Assembly: GCA_016713885.1 (NCBI GenBank)
Contig: JADJOF010000001.1
Span: 496,001-560,000, forward strand
Source of the DNA: Bdellovibrionales bacterium
GTDB lineage: Bacteria; Bdellovibrionota; Bdellovibrionia; Bdellovibrionales; JAMPXM01
DNA: 64,000 nucleotides
Direction: 5' to 3'
Part shown: positions 35,989-44,069 of the stretch, piece after piece
How positions within the stretch are numbered: position 1 is the stretch's first letter
How the letters are laid out: every line of letters begins with the position of its first letter
The notes under the pieces: model-generated
What the model was told of the DNA's origin: nothing
Databases searched by the model: none
What the model saw: only the letters and a program-made list of their open reading frames with translations
Program-made: the position numbers and the translations under genes

Positions 35989-36237
35989 ATGACTGACGCA
36001 GACAAACGCAATGAAATGCCAAAAGAAACCGCTACGAGCCCAGGTAACGGCGCCAAGTATACGCCTGGCGCGGACAAACCAGATCACGCCAAGACTCCGG
36101 ATCGTGGCTACCTCGGGCCAGACCAAAAGAAGGCAAAAGAAGATGTTGTAACTCCGGTTGTGGCACCTGCGGCATCGAACGCACCGACAACCGTTGCTGA
36201 CCCCAAAGTGGCGCCAGAAAAAGCGCAACGGGTTTAA
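35989..36237 (+). CDS. Small hydrophilic, Pro/Lys-rich protein
   Basis: 82 residues with no hydrophobic segment and a high content of Lys, Asp, Pro and Ala. The composition suggests an intrinsically disordered, possibly stress-induced protein. AAGGAG stands seven bases before the ATG, and a terminator follows, so it is probably a real monocistronic gene. I do not recognise a family. Its neighbours, Dps and OmpA-type lipoproteins, hint at a stress or envelope context only. Confidence 0.65.
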   Translation: MTDADKRNEMPKETATSPGNGAKYTPGADKPDHAKTPDRGYLGPDQKKAKEDVVTPVVAPAASNAPTTVADPKVAPEKAQRV

Positions 36238-36259
36238 GAAGATTCCTTAACTTCTCGAG

Positions 36260-36289
36260 GGCTGTCGATTTTAAATCGTCAGCCTTTTT
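36260..36289 (+). terminator. Intrinsic terminator after the small hydrophilic gene
   Basis: GGCTG/CAGCC and CGATT/AATCG pair with one T-T mismatch (36260-36284), followed by TTTTTC. Confidence 0.8.
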
Positions 36290-36321
36290 CTTGCGGCAAT
36301 TCGCAAAGAAATGGTCAATAT

Positions 36322-37674
36322 ATGGATAATCGAAATTTTATTATTGGACTTACGCTTCTTGCAGCCCTGACTGCGGGCTGCAGTTCAGAACCAAAAGTAT
36401 CAGAGCTCAGTGCGCAATCTGACCCTCAAGTCGAGATCGACCGTTTGGATACGGGAATGAAGCGTGCGATTGGCAACCAGGTCGACATATTGTCACCGGA
36501 CAATTTTGCACAGGCTAAGCGCGCTCGAGACGACGCAATGGCGTCGCGTGCCGACAACAAGAAACAAGGAAAAGTACTGCATCAGATTAGTCTTGCTTGG
36601 GCTTATCTTGAGCGTGCCAATGGCGTCGCCGCCGTGGCCAACCAGATTCTCCCGGGGCCAATTGATGCGCGTCGAGACGCGATCGCAGCCCAGGCCGATA
36701 TTCTCTTTCGTAAAGAGACCGACTCGATCGACAATGATCTTCGTCAATTCACAAAGCGAATTGAAAAGAATGACACCAGTGTTTCTGACGACAAGAAAGT
36801 CTCGCTCGAGGCGAACTATCGCGATATTGAAATGAAGGCTCTTAAGCAGACTTATCTTGGTGAAGCACAACAAACGTTGAAGATGGCGACGGACGAAGGC
36901 GCAGAGAAGCTCACTCCCGAAACATTGTCATGGGCTACAACGAGAATTCTTTCTGCAGAAAGCTCCGTCGAGAAAAACCGACACAGCATTGCCGTGTTGA
37001 CGCAGGCCTCGACAGAGGCAAAAGAAAGTGCAAACCGGCTTTTGAAGATGGTTCGCGATGCGAAGGGCTCAAAATCAATGCGCCCCGAGGACTTTGCAAA
37101 AAAAGTCGAGTCGAATGAAAAGGCAGAGGCGCAGTCTGACAAAAATCTCACTCAGGCCTCGACTGACCTCGCACTGTCGCAGGGGCGGTTGGCGAATGCC
37201 ACTGCTCGGAACGTCCGTCTTGAGTCTGAAGTTGCATTGGATCGCGAGTTCGAGTCGGCCCGTCGTCAGTTCGGAAAAGACGAAGCAGAGGTCTATAAGC
37301 AAGGCGACAATCTGCTGCTGCGGCTCAAAGGACTCTCTTTTGCGAGCAATCAAGCGGTTATTGGATCAAGCAACTTTCCGCTTCTGGCAAAAGTTCAAAG
37401 AGTCATACGTGAGATCGGCGCAACAAAAGTTGTTGTTGAAGGTCATACGGATTCAGTTGGCGGAAAAGAACTGAACGCCGAGCTGTCGACTCGACGAGCT
37501 GAAGCGATCCAGGCCTATATGGTTTCAAATAAAAATGTGGCGCCAGACAGGATTTCAGCGATCGGGCATGGGGACTCCAAGCCGATTTCGTCGAACAAAA
37601 CTGCGGCCGGACGCGCACAGAACCGACGGGTTGATCTGATCATCTCGGCGGATGCAAACGCGAAGAAAGAATAA
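36322..37674 (+). CDS. OmpA-family lipoprotein with DUF4398-like helical domain
   Basis: 450 residues. The leader ends in LTAGCSS, a good lipobox. The central helical domain (~35-300, ...YLERANGVAAVANQILPG, ...ETLSWATTRILSAE) matches the DUF4398 type that often precedes OmpA domains. The C-terminal ~130 residues are an OmpA peptidoglycan-binding domain: LSFASNQAVI, VEGHTDSVGGKELNAELSTRRAEAI, ISAIGHGDSKPISSN, GRAQNRRVDLII. It should tether the outer membrane to the wall. The next gene, a second short lipoprotein with an OmpA-like core, starts 10 bases later. Confidence 0.85.
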   Translation: MDNRNFIIGLTLLAALTAGCSSEPKVSELSAQSDPQVEIDRLDTGMKRAIGNQVDILSPDNFAQAKRARDDAMASRADNKKQGKVLHQISLAWAYLERANGVAAVANQILPGPIDARRDAIAAQADILFRKETDSIDNDLRQFTKRIEKNDTSVSDDKKVSLEANYRDIEMKALKQTYLGEAQQTLKMATDEGAEKLTPETLSWATTRILSAESSVEKNRHSIAVLTQASTEAKESANRLLKMVRDAKGSKSMRPEDFAKKVESNEKAEAQSDKNLTQASTDLALSQGRLANATARNVRLESEVALDREFESARRQFGKDEAEVYKQGDNLLLRLKGLSFASNQAVIGSSNFPLLAKVQRVIREIGATKVVVEGHTDSVGGKELNAELSTRRAEAIQAYMVSNKNVAPDRISAIGHGDSKPISSNKTAAGRAQNRRVDLIISADANAKKE

Positions 37675-37684
37675 GGAGAGTAAA

Positions 37685-38251
37685 ATGAAACAGTCAAAAG
37701 GCCTTTATGCACTGGAACTCGGAGCGATCGCGCTGGCGCTAGCGGCTTACTCGGGGTGCGCGAACGCGCCACGCACGGTGAAAGATGATGTGCCGTCGGT
37801 CAATAGTTCTGCCGCAAGAGATGCGAAAGCTCATGACTTTGTCGAGATCGCATTTGATCAGGGAAGTGCGGATCTGACGGACAGCGCAAAAGTTTCGTTG
37901 AGTCGGGTGATTGAACAAGCGACAAAGACAGGAAAGATCGACGAGGTGATCGTGCTTTCTTGGTCTGATCAGGAGTATCCGTCCGCGGCAACCAAGCAGT
38001 TACCCAAACCACAGCGAGAACTGGCGGGTCAGCGGAACAAAATGGTCGAACAGTACCTGCGAAATATGAGCAGAGTCAGCGTCGATACATACAATATGGC
38101 CGAACACCCAACGACATTTTCAAAATGGTTCAATACCACCGATAGCAAGTTGAAGAATTCGTTCTTGGCTGCGGGTCTGCCGACGACCGCCGACGCTCCT
38201 CATTATCCAAGCAAAGCCTCGCATGCTGTGATTCTCGTCAAAGTTGAGTAG
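37685..38251 (+). CDS. Lipoprotein with a diverged OmpA-like domain
   Basis: 188 residues. ATG at 37685 follows AAGGAG by six bases. The leader ends in YSGC, a lipobox. The body has the OmpA-domain layout in diverged form: FVEIAFDQGSADLTDSAK, then IDEVIVLSWSDQEYP in place of the GHTD element, then RELAGQRNKMVEQYL. The peptidoglycan-binding residues are not preserved, so it may be a non-binding partner of the OmpA lipoprotein encoded just upstream in the same operon. Confidence 0.65.
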   Translation: MKQSKGLYALELGAIALALAAYSGCANAPRTVKDDVPSVNSSAARDAKAHDFVEIAFDQGSADLTDSAKVSLSRVIEQATKTGKIDEVIVLSWSDQEYPSAATKQLPKPQRELAGQRNKMVEQYLRNMSRVSVDTYNMAEHPTTFSKWFNTTDSKLKNSFLAAGLPTTADAPHYPSKASHAVILVKVE

Positions 38252-38257
38252 TGTCTC

Positions 38258-38292
38258 GAAGCTCCCCGGATCTTCATGCCGGGGGGCGCTTC
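38258..38292 (+). terminator. Hairpin terminator candidate
   Basis: GAAGC...CCCCGG pairs with CCGGGG...GCTTC across a 9-base loop just after the lipoprotein stop, followed by TTGGTTG. It argues that the downstream protein starts at 38344, not at the GTG overlapping the stop. Confidence 0.55.
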
Positions 38293-38343
38293 TTGGTTGA
38301 ACACACTAGACAAGTCGTCTCGACAGCGAGACAACCAAGTCCG

Positions 38344-39099
38344 ATGACGGCATTGCCCACGGCAACCTCTTTTGTGGCCATTACGACGCCGATTTTCTCT
38401 TTAGGAGAAGATCTCGCTCAATTCATACATGCGAACGTGGATCAGCGTCTCGTACGCGAGGGATTGGTTCTGGCCATCACGTCGAAGATCGTCAGTCTTG
38501 CGGAGAGACGGACTGTGCCTCGTGATCAGGTCGAGAAGCTTGAATTGATTAAGCGAGAGGCCGACGTCTACTTGGGACCGATGGGGTACGGCAGTCATTT
38601 GACGATAGCAAAAGGTCTCTTGCTGGCGTCGGCAGGTATCGATGAATCAAACTCAAAAGATGGCGATTTCATTCTCTACCCGGTTGATCCATTCATGAGC
38701 TCCATGGCGCTGTGGAAAACCCTCAGGGAAAAGTGGAAAATTAGAGATCTGGGAATCATTCTTACGGATTCAAGAACAACACCATTGCGGCTCGGCGTGA
38801 CCGGCTTTGCGCTTGCGTACTGGGGCATAGGGGGATTGCGTCGGTGTGTCGGCGAGAAAGACCTGTTTGGCCGTGAGCTCAAAATGACCTCGGTTAATGT
38901 TGTCGATGGTCTCGCTGCGGCTGCGACGCTTCTCATGGGTGAGGCAGCCGAATCACGCCCTCTGGTCGTTGTTCATCCGGGCGCCGACAGTAACACTGTT
39001 TTGTTCTCTGACGAAATATCTCCGGACGAACTATGCAGTACTCTCGAAAATGATTTGTATTGGTGCGCTTTGCGCTCGGGCCCTTTTGGCGACACGTGA
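38344..39099 (+). CDS. CofE-like (F420-0:gamma-glutamyl ligase family) protein
   Basis: About 251 residues from the ATG at 38344. Family features: GEDLAQFI, GLVLAITSKIVSLAERR, LASAGIDESN, LYPVDPF, GIILTDSRTTPLRLGVTGFALAYWG, LFGRELKMTSVNVVDGLAAAATLLMGEA. In true CofE the segment after TD is usually FGRPWR-like and binds metal and substrate; here it is diverged. No other F420 biosynthesis gene is in the window, so ligation of glutamate to another acceptor is possible. It sits alone between a lipoprotein gene and a converging membrane-protein gene (gap of two bases). Confidence 0.7.
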   Translation: MTALPTATSFVAITTPIFSLGEDLAQFIHANVDQRLVREGLVLAITSKIVSLAERRTVPRDQVEKLELIKREADVYLGPMGYGSHLTIAKGLLLASAGIDESNSKDGDFILYPVDPFMSSMALWKTLREKWKIRDLGIILTDSRTTPLRLGVTGFALAYWGIGGLRRCVGEKDLFGRELKMTSVNVVDGLAAAATLLMGEAAESRPLVVVHPGADSNTVLFSDEISPDELCSTLENDLYWCALRSGPFGDT

Positions 39100-39101
39100 A
39101 C

Positions 39102-39830
39102 TTATTGGAAAATGCGTTCGAGGGTCTCCAGCTTTTTTTTCTGCTGCTCTATCATGAGTTTCAAATCGGCCTCGCTAAGAGCTTTGTCTCCAGGAACAGG
39201 CTTCAGTATTCGCTCCTTTAGCAGGCTATGAGCCTGGAGCATCTCTGGGCCAATGAGTCGTTCGCGATTGAAGAAGCTGCCCGGCAGTGTCTCACACTTT
39301 GCCGTTTGCTCTGATCGCATCACTTTTTTCTTTTTAAAAGTTTGCAATCCGTCTTCGTACATCGACAGTTGGCAGGTGAAGGCGACTTTCAGCTGATCGT
39401 AATAGGCACGAACGTCTCCGATTCCATTGGGGAAGAGGCCGCCAAACTGTTCGTACAGCTTTGCTTTGCTTTGCAATGTGAGCTGGTCAGGGTTGTTCGT
39501 GAGAAAGTCGATCGCCTTTAAGAAATCCGCACGCTGTGCCAGCGGATTTGCCTGATTCGCAGCATTTGCGGCCTGTTGCTGTTCTGCAATGACTTGTGAC
39601 ATGGCCTGACTTTGTGCGTTTTTAATCATGAGGTCTGACGAGTAGAACAGAGAAATTGCGAGACCGACGACGGCTCCAGCTTTTAGTGGCTTGAGTTCAG
39701 TCGTAGAGGCGAATGCCCGGGCTCGTTTTAAAACGTAGAACATCCCGGAAAAAATGAGCACGGCAACAGCGGCATGGAGAATCATGAATGGCCAAATGGT
39801 TTTGACGATTTGTTCGAGGTTTTGCAACAC
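39102..39830 (-). CDS. Inner-membrane protein, unknown function
   Basis: 242 residues. Two N-terminal membrane segments (FMILHAAVAVLIFSGMFYVL ~15-34 and AGAVVGLAISLFYSS ~51-65) are followed by a soluble C-terminal part with two Cys (FTCQLSMYE, AKCETLPG) and a helical Lys/Glu end. A GTG start follows AAGGA. No family recognised. It has a clear promoter (39859-39888). It converges with the CofE-like gene with a two-base gap. Confidence 0.65.
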   Translation of the reverse strand: MLQNLEQIVKTIWPFMILHAAVAVLIFSGMFYVLKRARAFASTTELKPLKAGAVVGLAISLFYSSDLMIKNAQSQAMSQVIAEQQQAANAANQANPLAQRADFLKAIDFLTNNPDQLTLQSKAKLYEQFGGLFPNGIGDVRAYYDQLKVAFTCQLSMYEDGLQTFKKKKVMRSEQTAKCETLPGSFFNRERLIGPEMLQAHSLLKERILKPVPGDKALSEADLKLMIEQQKKKLETLERIFQ

Positions 39831-39858
39831 GTCAGGGTCCTTTCGTGAGATAGAGACC

Positions 39859-39888
39859 AGCTTAGCGTCGCCAAGGAGCGATATTCAA
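39859..39888 (-). promoter_or_regulatory. Promoter of the inner-membrane protein gene
   Basis: TTGAAT (39883-39888), 18 bases, TAAGCT (39859-39864), 28 bases before the GTG start. The -10 is identical to that of mrcA. Confidence 0.5.
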
Positions 39889-39978
39889 CAGGCCGCAAAG
39901 CATCGATGCACGGGTATGACCTTGGTCTGTATTGCGTGGCATATGGATTTGTTATGAAATGAAACTGCGCCGAATCTC

Positions 39979-40674
39979 TTGTATGAAAGGCCTCGACATT
40001 TGATCCTCGACTTTTCTACGGCGGACCCGTACCCACTTCTTGCGACCAAAGAGCGGCTCTACTCTGCCGAGAAGGAACATGCCCGTCAGGTCGACCGTTG
40101 GCTTGGATTGAACATCGACGAGGTCGAGCTTTCTATCGACGATCAGAAGCTTGCGAAATCAAGCGGCGATCATCAGCTCTGGCTTCACCTGGAAGCGCAG
40201 TCTTTTCTTACGCCCTACACGGAACTTCGCGAAATCGTTGAACGTCTTCAACCACGGCCTGGCGAAACGTTTATCGATCTTGGTGCCGGATACGGACGCT
40301 TAGCACATGTTTTGGCGGCAAATTTTCGCGGCGTTGAGTTTGTCGGATACGAAATGGTTCTTGAGCGGTGTCTTGAGGCGGAGCGAGTTCTCAAGCTTCG
40401 CGGCTACCATCAAAACACGATGCTCTGTCAGGATCTTTCGCGTCCCGACTTTCAACCAAGGGCGGCGGCGTTCTATTTTATCTATGACTATGGAACGACG
40501 GCCGCGATTCGAAAAACGCTTGAGGACCTCCGTCTCATTGCTCAGGTGCGGTCCATCACCGTTGTTGCCCGCGGTCGCGCCACAAGAAATCTCATTGATC
40601 GCGAACAACCGTGGTTGTCAGCCGTTGTCAAACCGGAGCATTATGACCGCTACTCATTTTACAGGTCGTCCTAA
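39979..40674 (+). CDS. SAM-dependent methyltransferase
   Basis: 231 residues. Class I methyltransferase fold: SAM motif FIDLGAGYGRLAHVLA (~97-112), an acidic residue after the second strand (FVGYEMV), and a motif IV-like FYFIYDYG. The N-terminal ~90 residues are helical and specific to this protein. The substrate is unknown; the layout is reminiscent of Dot1-like or generic small-molecule enzymes. A TTG start at 39979 is uncertain because no ribosome site is visible. The stop overlaps the next ATG (TAATG), so the pair is coupled. Confidence 0.75.
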   Translation: MYERPRHLILDFSTADPYPLLATKERLYSAEKEHARQVDRWLGLNIDEVELSIDDQKLAKSSGDHQLWLHLEAQSFLTPYTELREIVERLQPRPGETFIDLGAGYGRLAHVLAANFRGVEFVGYEMVLERCLEAERVLKLRGYHQNTMLCQDLSRPDFQPRAAAFYFIYDYGTTAAIRKTLEDLRLIAQVRSITVVARGRATRNLIDREQPWLSAVVKPEHYDRYSFYRSS

Positions 40675-41654
40675 TGCGAAGAAGACATTTCGTGCGTCTT
40701 TTGGTTCTGATCGCTCCCCTCTTCTTCGGCTGGCAGAAAGTATTTGCTCAGGCGCTCCCTCTGCAGGCGCTCGGTGACGATCGCATGCCGATTACGCTAC
40801 AGGCCGAACATATCGGGCCATCGCTGTGGACTGAGCGACCCGATGAACAAGTTGGGCACTCGAAGTTTGATACGTTTATTCCATTTGCTCAGAGTGATCT
40901 CGATGCATATGCCTTACAGCTTCGTGGCAGCCGTCTTCGCCTTGATCGCGACCGCGTGGCTAGTGGTACCACCACGCCGGTGCCACAAGAGCTGGGCTCA
41001 CTTTCGGTCGGCCTGTTTGGTAAGCGGCGCTTTGAAACAAAAGACGTTGTGGCGGGAGATGTCTCGTTTGGTCGAAGTGGCACCGAGTTGGGATCGGCAG
41101 ACTCGGCGACGACTGTATCGGCAAATATTTTTTGGGCACGGCCTAAAAGTGACGAGGGTGGGCAGTGGATTTACTTGTTGAGCTATTCCAACTCGCGATC
41201 GACTTTTAACAATATCCCGCTTCCTGGGTTTGCCTACTCGAAGTCATTTAAAACAGAAAGCGGTCTGGGCGTTTGGGCCGCAGGTGTGCCGTTCTTTTTC
41301 GGTTTTTACCGTGGCAATCCGTGGTCGGGAACAGCGTTGATCACTCCTTTCACCAGTTCGGTCGAGGGAAGTTACACCTTAATGGGCCCTTTTGCTGTTT
41401 TTGCAAAATGGGCGTGGCAACCGCAGGGATTTCGCGTCAACGGTGGGCCTGAAGAGAGATTGCTCTACGAAGAGTTTCGGACGCAGATCGGCCTGCGCGG
41501 ACCAATTGCGCGCTGGGCTTTGGCGAGCATTGGTGTGGTTTATAGCGACGGCCGTCGAGTTGTCTGGGGTGACTCGCTGTTTAGATCGAGCGGGCGAGAA
41601 TCACGACTTGATGATGAACTCGGCGCATTCTTCACGTTGGCCGCTCGCTTTTAA
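40674..41654 (+). CDS. Predicted outer-membrane beta-barrel protein
   Basis: 326 residues. A signal peptide (FVRLLVLIAPLFFGWQKVFA) is followed by alternating amphipathic strands (YALQLRGSRLRLD, WIYLLSYSNS, GVWAAGVPFFFGFYRG, FAVFAKWAWQPQGF) and the C-terminal FFTLAARF, ending in Phe as barrel proteins do. No enzymatic motif. Its ATG overlaps the methyltransferase stop. Probably a porin-like or adhesin-like barrel; the family is not recognised. Confidence 0.7.
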   Translation: MRRRHFVRLLVLIAPLFFGWQKVFAQALPLQALGDDRMPITLQAEHIGPSLWTERPDEQVGHSKFDTFIPFAQSDLDAYALQLRGSRLRLDRDRVASGTTTPVPQELGSLSVGLFGKRRFETKDVVAGDVSFGRSGTELGSADSATTVSANIFWARPKSDEGGQWIYLLSYSNSRSTFNNIPLPGFAYSKSFKTESGLGVWAAGVPFFFGFYRGNPWSGTALITPFTSSVEGSYTLMGPFAVFAKWAWQPQGFRVNGGPEERLLYEEFRTQIGLRGPIARWALASIGVVYSDGRRVVWGDSLFRSSGRESRLDDELGAFFTLAARF

Positions 41655-41783
41655 AACCGACAGCCGTGTGCCAATTTTCGCCAATCTGAGAAGAGTTTGC
41701 TTGGTGCGCGCCTGAGCCGAGGGGTCAGAGGGTTTAAGCCGGTGGCACGGCGTTCGTATTGAACGATCGTACGGGAGCGTGCG

Positions 41784-42539
41784 ATGAAGATACTAATTCG
41801 CCTCATTTCATTCATTGGTCTTACGATCGGCCTTTCTGGCTGTTCCGAGCCGTCTCCTTATCAGGTGCAGTCTTCCGCAATTCTGGGTGGAATTGAGGCC
41901 GACCGGTCTGATATTCGCTATTCGGTTCCGAGAATTGTTGGGCCAGTCGGCGCTACGGGCACTTACTCAGCATGTACTGGAGTGTTTGTTGGCCCCCGGA
42001 TCGTTCTCACGGCGGCTCATTGTATTTCAAACGTCGAGGCTCAGCATTCGGTTGAGCTGAGCGCGGACGGTAAAAAGCATACGTTCCGTTCGCAGAAAAT
42101 CATTGTCCATCCGGGGTATGTTAAGACCCGAAAGTGGCCCGACCTAGCCGTCATTGTTCTTGAGCCAGAAGCGCCAGAGCGCCAAGCGATAGTTCGATCC
42201 GTTCCTATTCTGAGGATCGCAAATGCACCAGAGAGCAGTTTCGAGATTCTATCGACGGGCTACGGTAAGACCTCGGCAGTCACTCCGGCTGACGGGCAGC
42301 TTCGGGTGGTTGCGCTTCGGGTCGCAATGTATGAGCCCGGGTTGGACTACTTCCGTGTGGGATTCCCAGAGGGGAAGGGCTTCTGCCAGGGTGACTCTGG
42401 AGGTCCGGCGCTTGTGGCTTCGTCAGGCGGACTCGGGCTGCTTGGGCTGGCAATTTCGAGCGAAGAGGGGTGTATCTACAGTGGCCATTATCTGAATATC
42501 CCCGCATTTTCGGCCTGGATTCAAAGTGCAATTCAGTAA
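41784..42539 (+). CDS. Trypsin-like serine protease (S1), lipoprotein
   Basis: 251 residues. The leader ends in GLSGCSE, a clear lipobox. The catalytic triad is complete: His in LTAAHC, Asp in WPDLAVIVL, Ser in GDSGGPALV. Cys pairs near His and Ser are present (SACTGVF...AAHC, GFCQGD...EGCIY). It begins shortly after the lipobox with ILGG, resembling the mature N-terminus of trypsin, which suggests processing. GGGAG precedes the ATG. It should act on the cell surface or in the periplasm. Such proteases are abundant in predatory bacteria. Confidence 0.92.
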   Translation: MKILIRLISFIGLTIGLSGCSEPSPYQVQSSAILGGIEADRSDIRYSVPRIVGPVGATGTYSACTGVFVGPRIVLTAAHCISNVEAQHSVELSADGKKHTFRSQKIIVHPGYVKTRKWPDLAVIVLEPEAPERQAIVRSVPILRIANAPESSFEILSTGYGKTSAVTPADGQLRVVALRVAMYEPGLDYFRVGFPEGKGFCQGDSGGPALVASSGGLGLLGLAISSEEGCIYSGHYLNIPAFSAWIQSAIQ

Positions 42540-42809
42540 CTAGTGACCGCCGGCCTCTTTGATTCGTTGCTCAATTTCGCTCACAGTATCAATTGAACTG
42601 AGATTTGAAACGTTGAGAGGTTTGGTAATACTGAACCCTTCCTCAATAAAGAGCACCAGGCGCACCGCAACCAGTGAATCGAGTAGGCCAGAGTTGAATA
42701 GCGACGCGGTCTCAAGGTCCGGGACTTTGCGATTTTTTTTCTCAAGCTCTGTTCTGATAAACTCCACGAGTTTAGTGCGAATCGGGATCGAACTACGATC
42801 GGAAGGCAT
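42540..42809 (-). CDS. Acyl carrier protein-like
   Basis: 89 residues. The phosphopantetheine site is GLLDSLVAVRLVLFIEE (Ser after Asp), with the flanking helices of the ACP fold. ATG at 42809 is preceded by GGAGG at five bases, which excludes the longer reading to 42887. It overlaps the 3' end of the HAD phosphatase gene by 17 bases, so they are translated together. It is not the fatty-acid-synthase acpP by context; it more likely serves a dedicated acyl or peptidyl transfer. Confidence 0.82.
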   Translation of the reverse strand: MPSDRSSIPIRTKLVEFIRTELEKKNRKVPDLETASLFNSGLLDSLVAVRLVLFIEEGFSITKPLNVSNLSSIDTVSEIEQRIKEAGGH

Positions 42810-43596
42810 GCAACCTCCATCCAAGAGGGCGTCCGTGTTCGCGGAGACGCTTTTCATCGGCCGCGAGGCCAGCGTGCGCGGGTACAATTGCCGATTGCGA
42901 TTGAATCATCAGCTTAAAATCGACTGCTGTTTCGAGAAGCGCAATATCGCCCAGCGTGTTTCCGGCCGCAAACACGGGTTTCACTCCACCGGTTGCCCTT
43001 AAGAGAGCATCGGCCTTACCTTGCCGGTAAGTGATTGGAGCAAGAACGCGATCCGTTACGCGCCCGTCGACGATTTCGGTCTCGATGCCGAGCACGCGAT
43101 TGGCCGGAATGCCCAAGAGGTGCCGAGCCGCGGGTTCAACCGCCCATTTTACCGATGCGGTGACGATGTAGATTTCAAATCCGGCCTGTTGAAGCCGCTC
43201 GACAAGTCGGCGAATGCTTCCAAACACCGGCCACGGCGAATGGCTCACAAAACAAGTTTCGGCCCATCCGCGAACGGTGTCGATGGGGATTCCTTTTGAA
43301 ATCTGGGCGAGCCAGCCGTAGGCCCCATGAGGATCGCGCTTCTTCCACTCGTGGTAGTAGATCCATGGATCTGAAGGGAATTGAAAACCGCAATTGGCGA
43401 TTTGCCATAGGAAAAAGGCCTCGCCGGCGTCGTCGTCCCAGAGCGTCCCATCGGCATCAAATACAGCGATGCGCGGCCCTCCGCTTTTAACGGTGCGTCC
43501 AAGACAGGCCTCGATATCTTGCCACAGGGCCGAGCTGAACTCGTTGACCCCTTCCAAAGCGTTTGAAACCATAGCTTGGAGATTCAACCATGACAT
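42793..43596 (-). CDS. HAD-superfamily phosphatase (SerB/PSPase-like)
   Basis: About 267 residues. HAD motif I reads AVFDADGTLWDDD (~45-57), motif II FEIYIVTASVKW, and motif IV ...FAAGNTLGDIALLE. It resembles the phosphoserine-phosphatase-type HAD-IB group with a C1 cap. The start codon, ATG at 43596, crosses the start of the divergent gene at 43590; ATG 43572 is an alternative without a ribosome site. Its stop overlaps the ACP gene. Pairing of a HAD phosphatase with an ACP resembles lipid- or polyketide-assembly modules, but the substrate is unknown. Confidence 0.8.
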   Translation of the reverse strand: MSWLNLQAMVSNALEGVNEFSSALWQDIEACLGRTVKSGGPRIAVFDADGTLWDDDAGEAFFLWQIANCGFQFPSDPWIYYHEWKKRDPHGAYGWLAQISKGIPIDTVRGWAETCFVSHSPWPVFGSIRRLVERLQQAGFEIYIVTASVKWAVEPAARHLLGIPANRVLGIETEIVDGRVTDRVLAPITYRQGKADALLRATGGVKPVFAAGNTLGDIALLETAVDFKLMIQSQSAIVPAHAGLAADEKRLREHGRPLGWRLHAFRS

Positions 43597-44054
43597 CGAC
43601 ACGCTTTCCAGAACTTCAAGTGCTTAGTCTCAACGAACTCGATCTCGTTCATGGGTGGTCGCGCGCGCGCTCCAATCCCGACGACCCGTTTGAGGGCTGG
43701 ACGGCACCTTGGCGAACGGAGTCGCTTCAGCACTACCTCAAGCTGGGGTGGTCGATGTTCAAGCGCGATCCTGATACGGGAGAGCTACTAGGATATGTGC
43801 TTGCCCAGCCGATTCTATTTATGCGCACGCAAACGCAGTCGGTTTGGATCGAGTATGTCGACGCCCTTACTCCTGCTATCAAGACGGAGCTTGTCGACAC
43901 GATCATTCGTGTTTCACGAGAAAAACATATGCAACGCGTCCTTTTCGAGGGGCGGTTGTTAGCCATGGACCAAGGGCTAGGTGAAATCATACGCGGTCGT
44001 GGCGGCCGCGTCATAGAAGAGGATATGATCGAGATCGCAACAACCAAAGGCTGA
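43590..44054 (+). CDS. GNAT-like acyltransferase-fold protein
   Basis: 154 residues. The fold is suggested by ELLGYVLAQPILFMRTQTQSVWIEYVD and the later RVLFEGRLLAMDQGLGEIIRGRGGRVIEEDMIEI, but a clean acetyl-CoA Q/RxxGxG/A loop is not visible. GGAGAT stands seven bases before the ATG, inside the 5' end of the divergent HAD gene. It lies 15 bases before glpD and is probably co-transcribed with it. Function unknown. Confidence 0.6.
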   Translation: MTSTRFPELQVLSLNELDLVHGWSRARSNPDDPFEGWTAPWRTESLQHYLKLGWSMFKRDPDTGELLGYVLAQPILFMRTQTQSVWIEYVDALTPAIKTELVDTIIRVSREKHMQRVLFEGRLLAMDQGLGEIIRGRGGRVIEEDMIEIATTKG

Positions 44055-44069
44055 AAGGCGAACCACACG

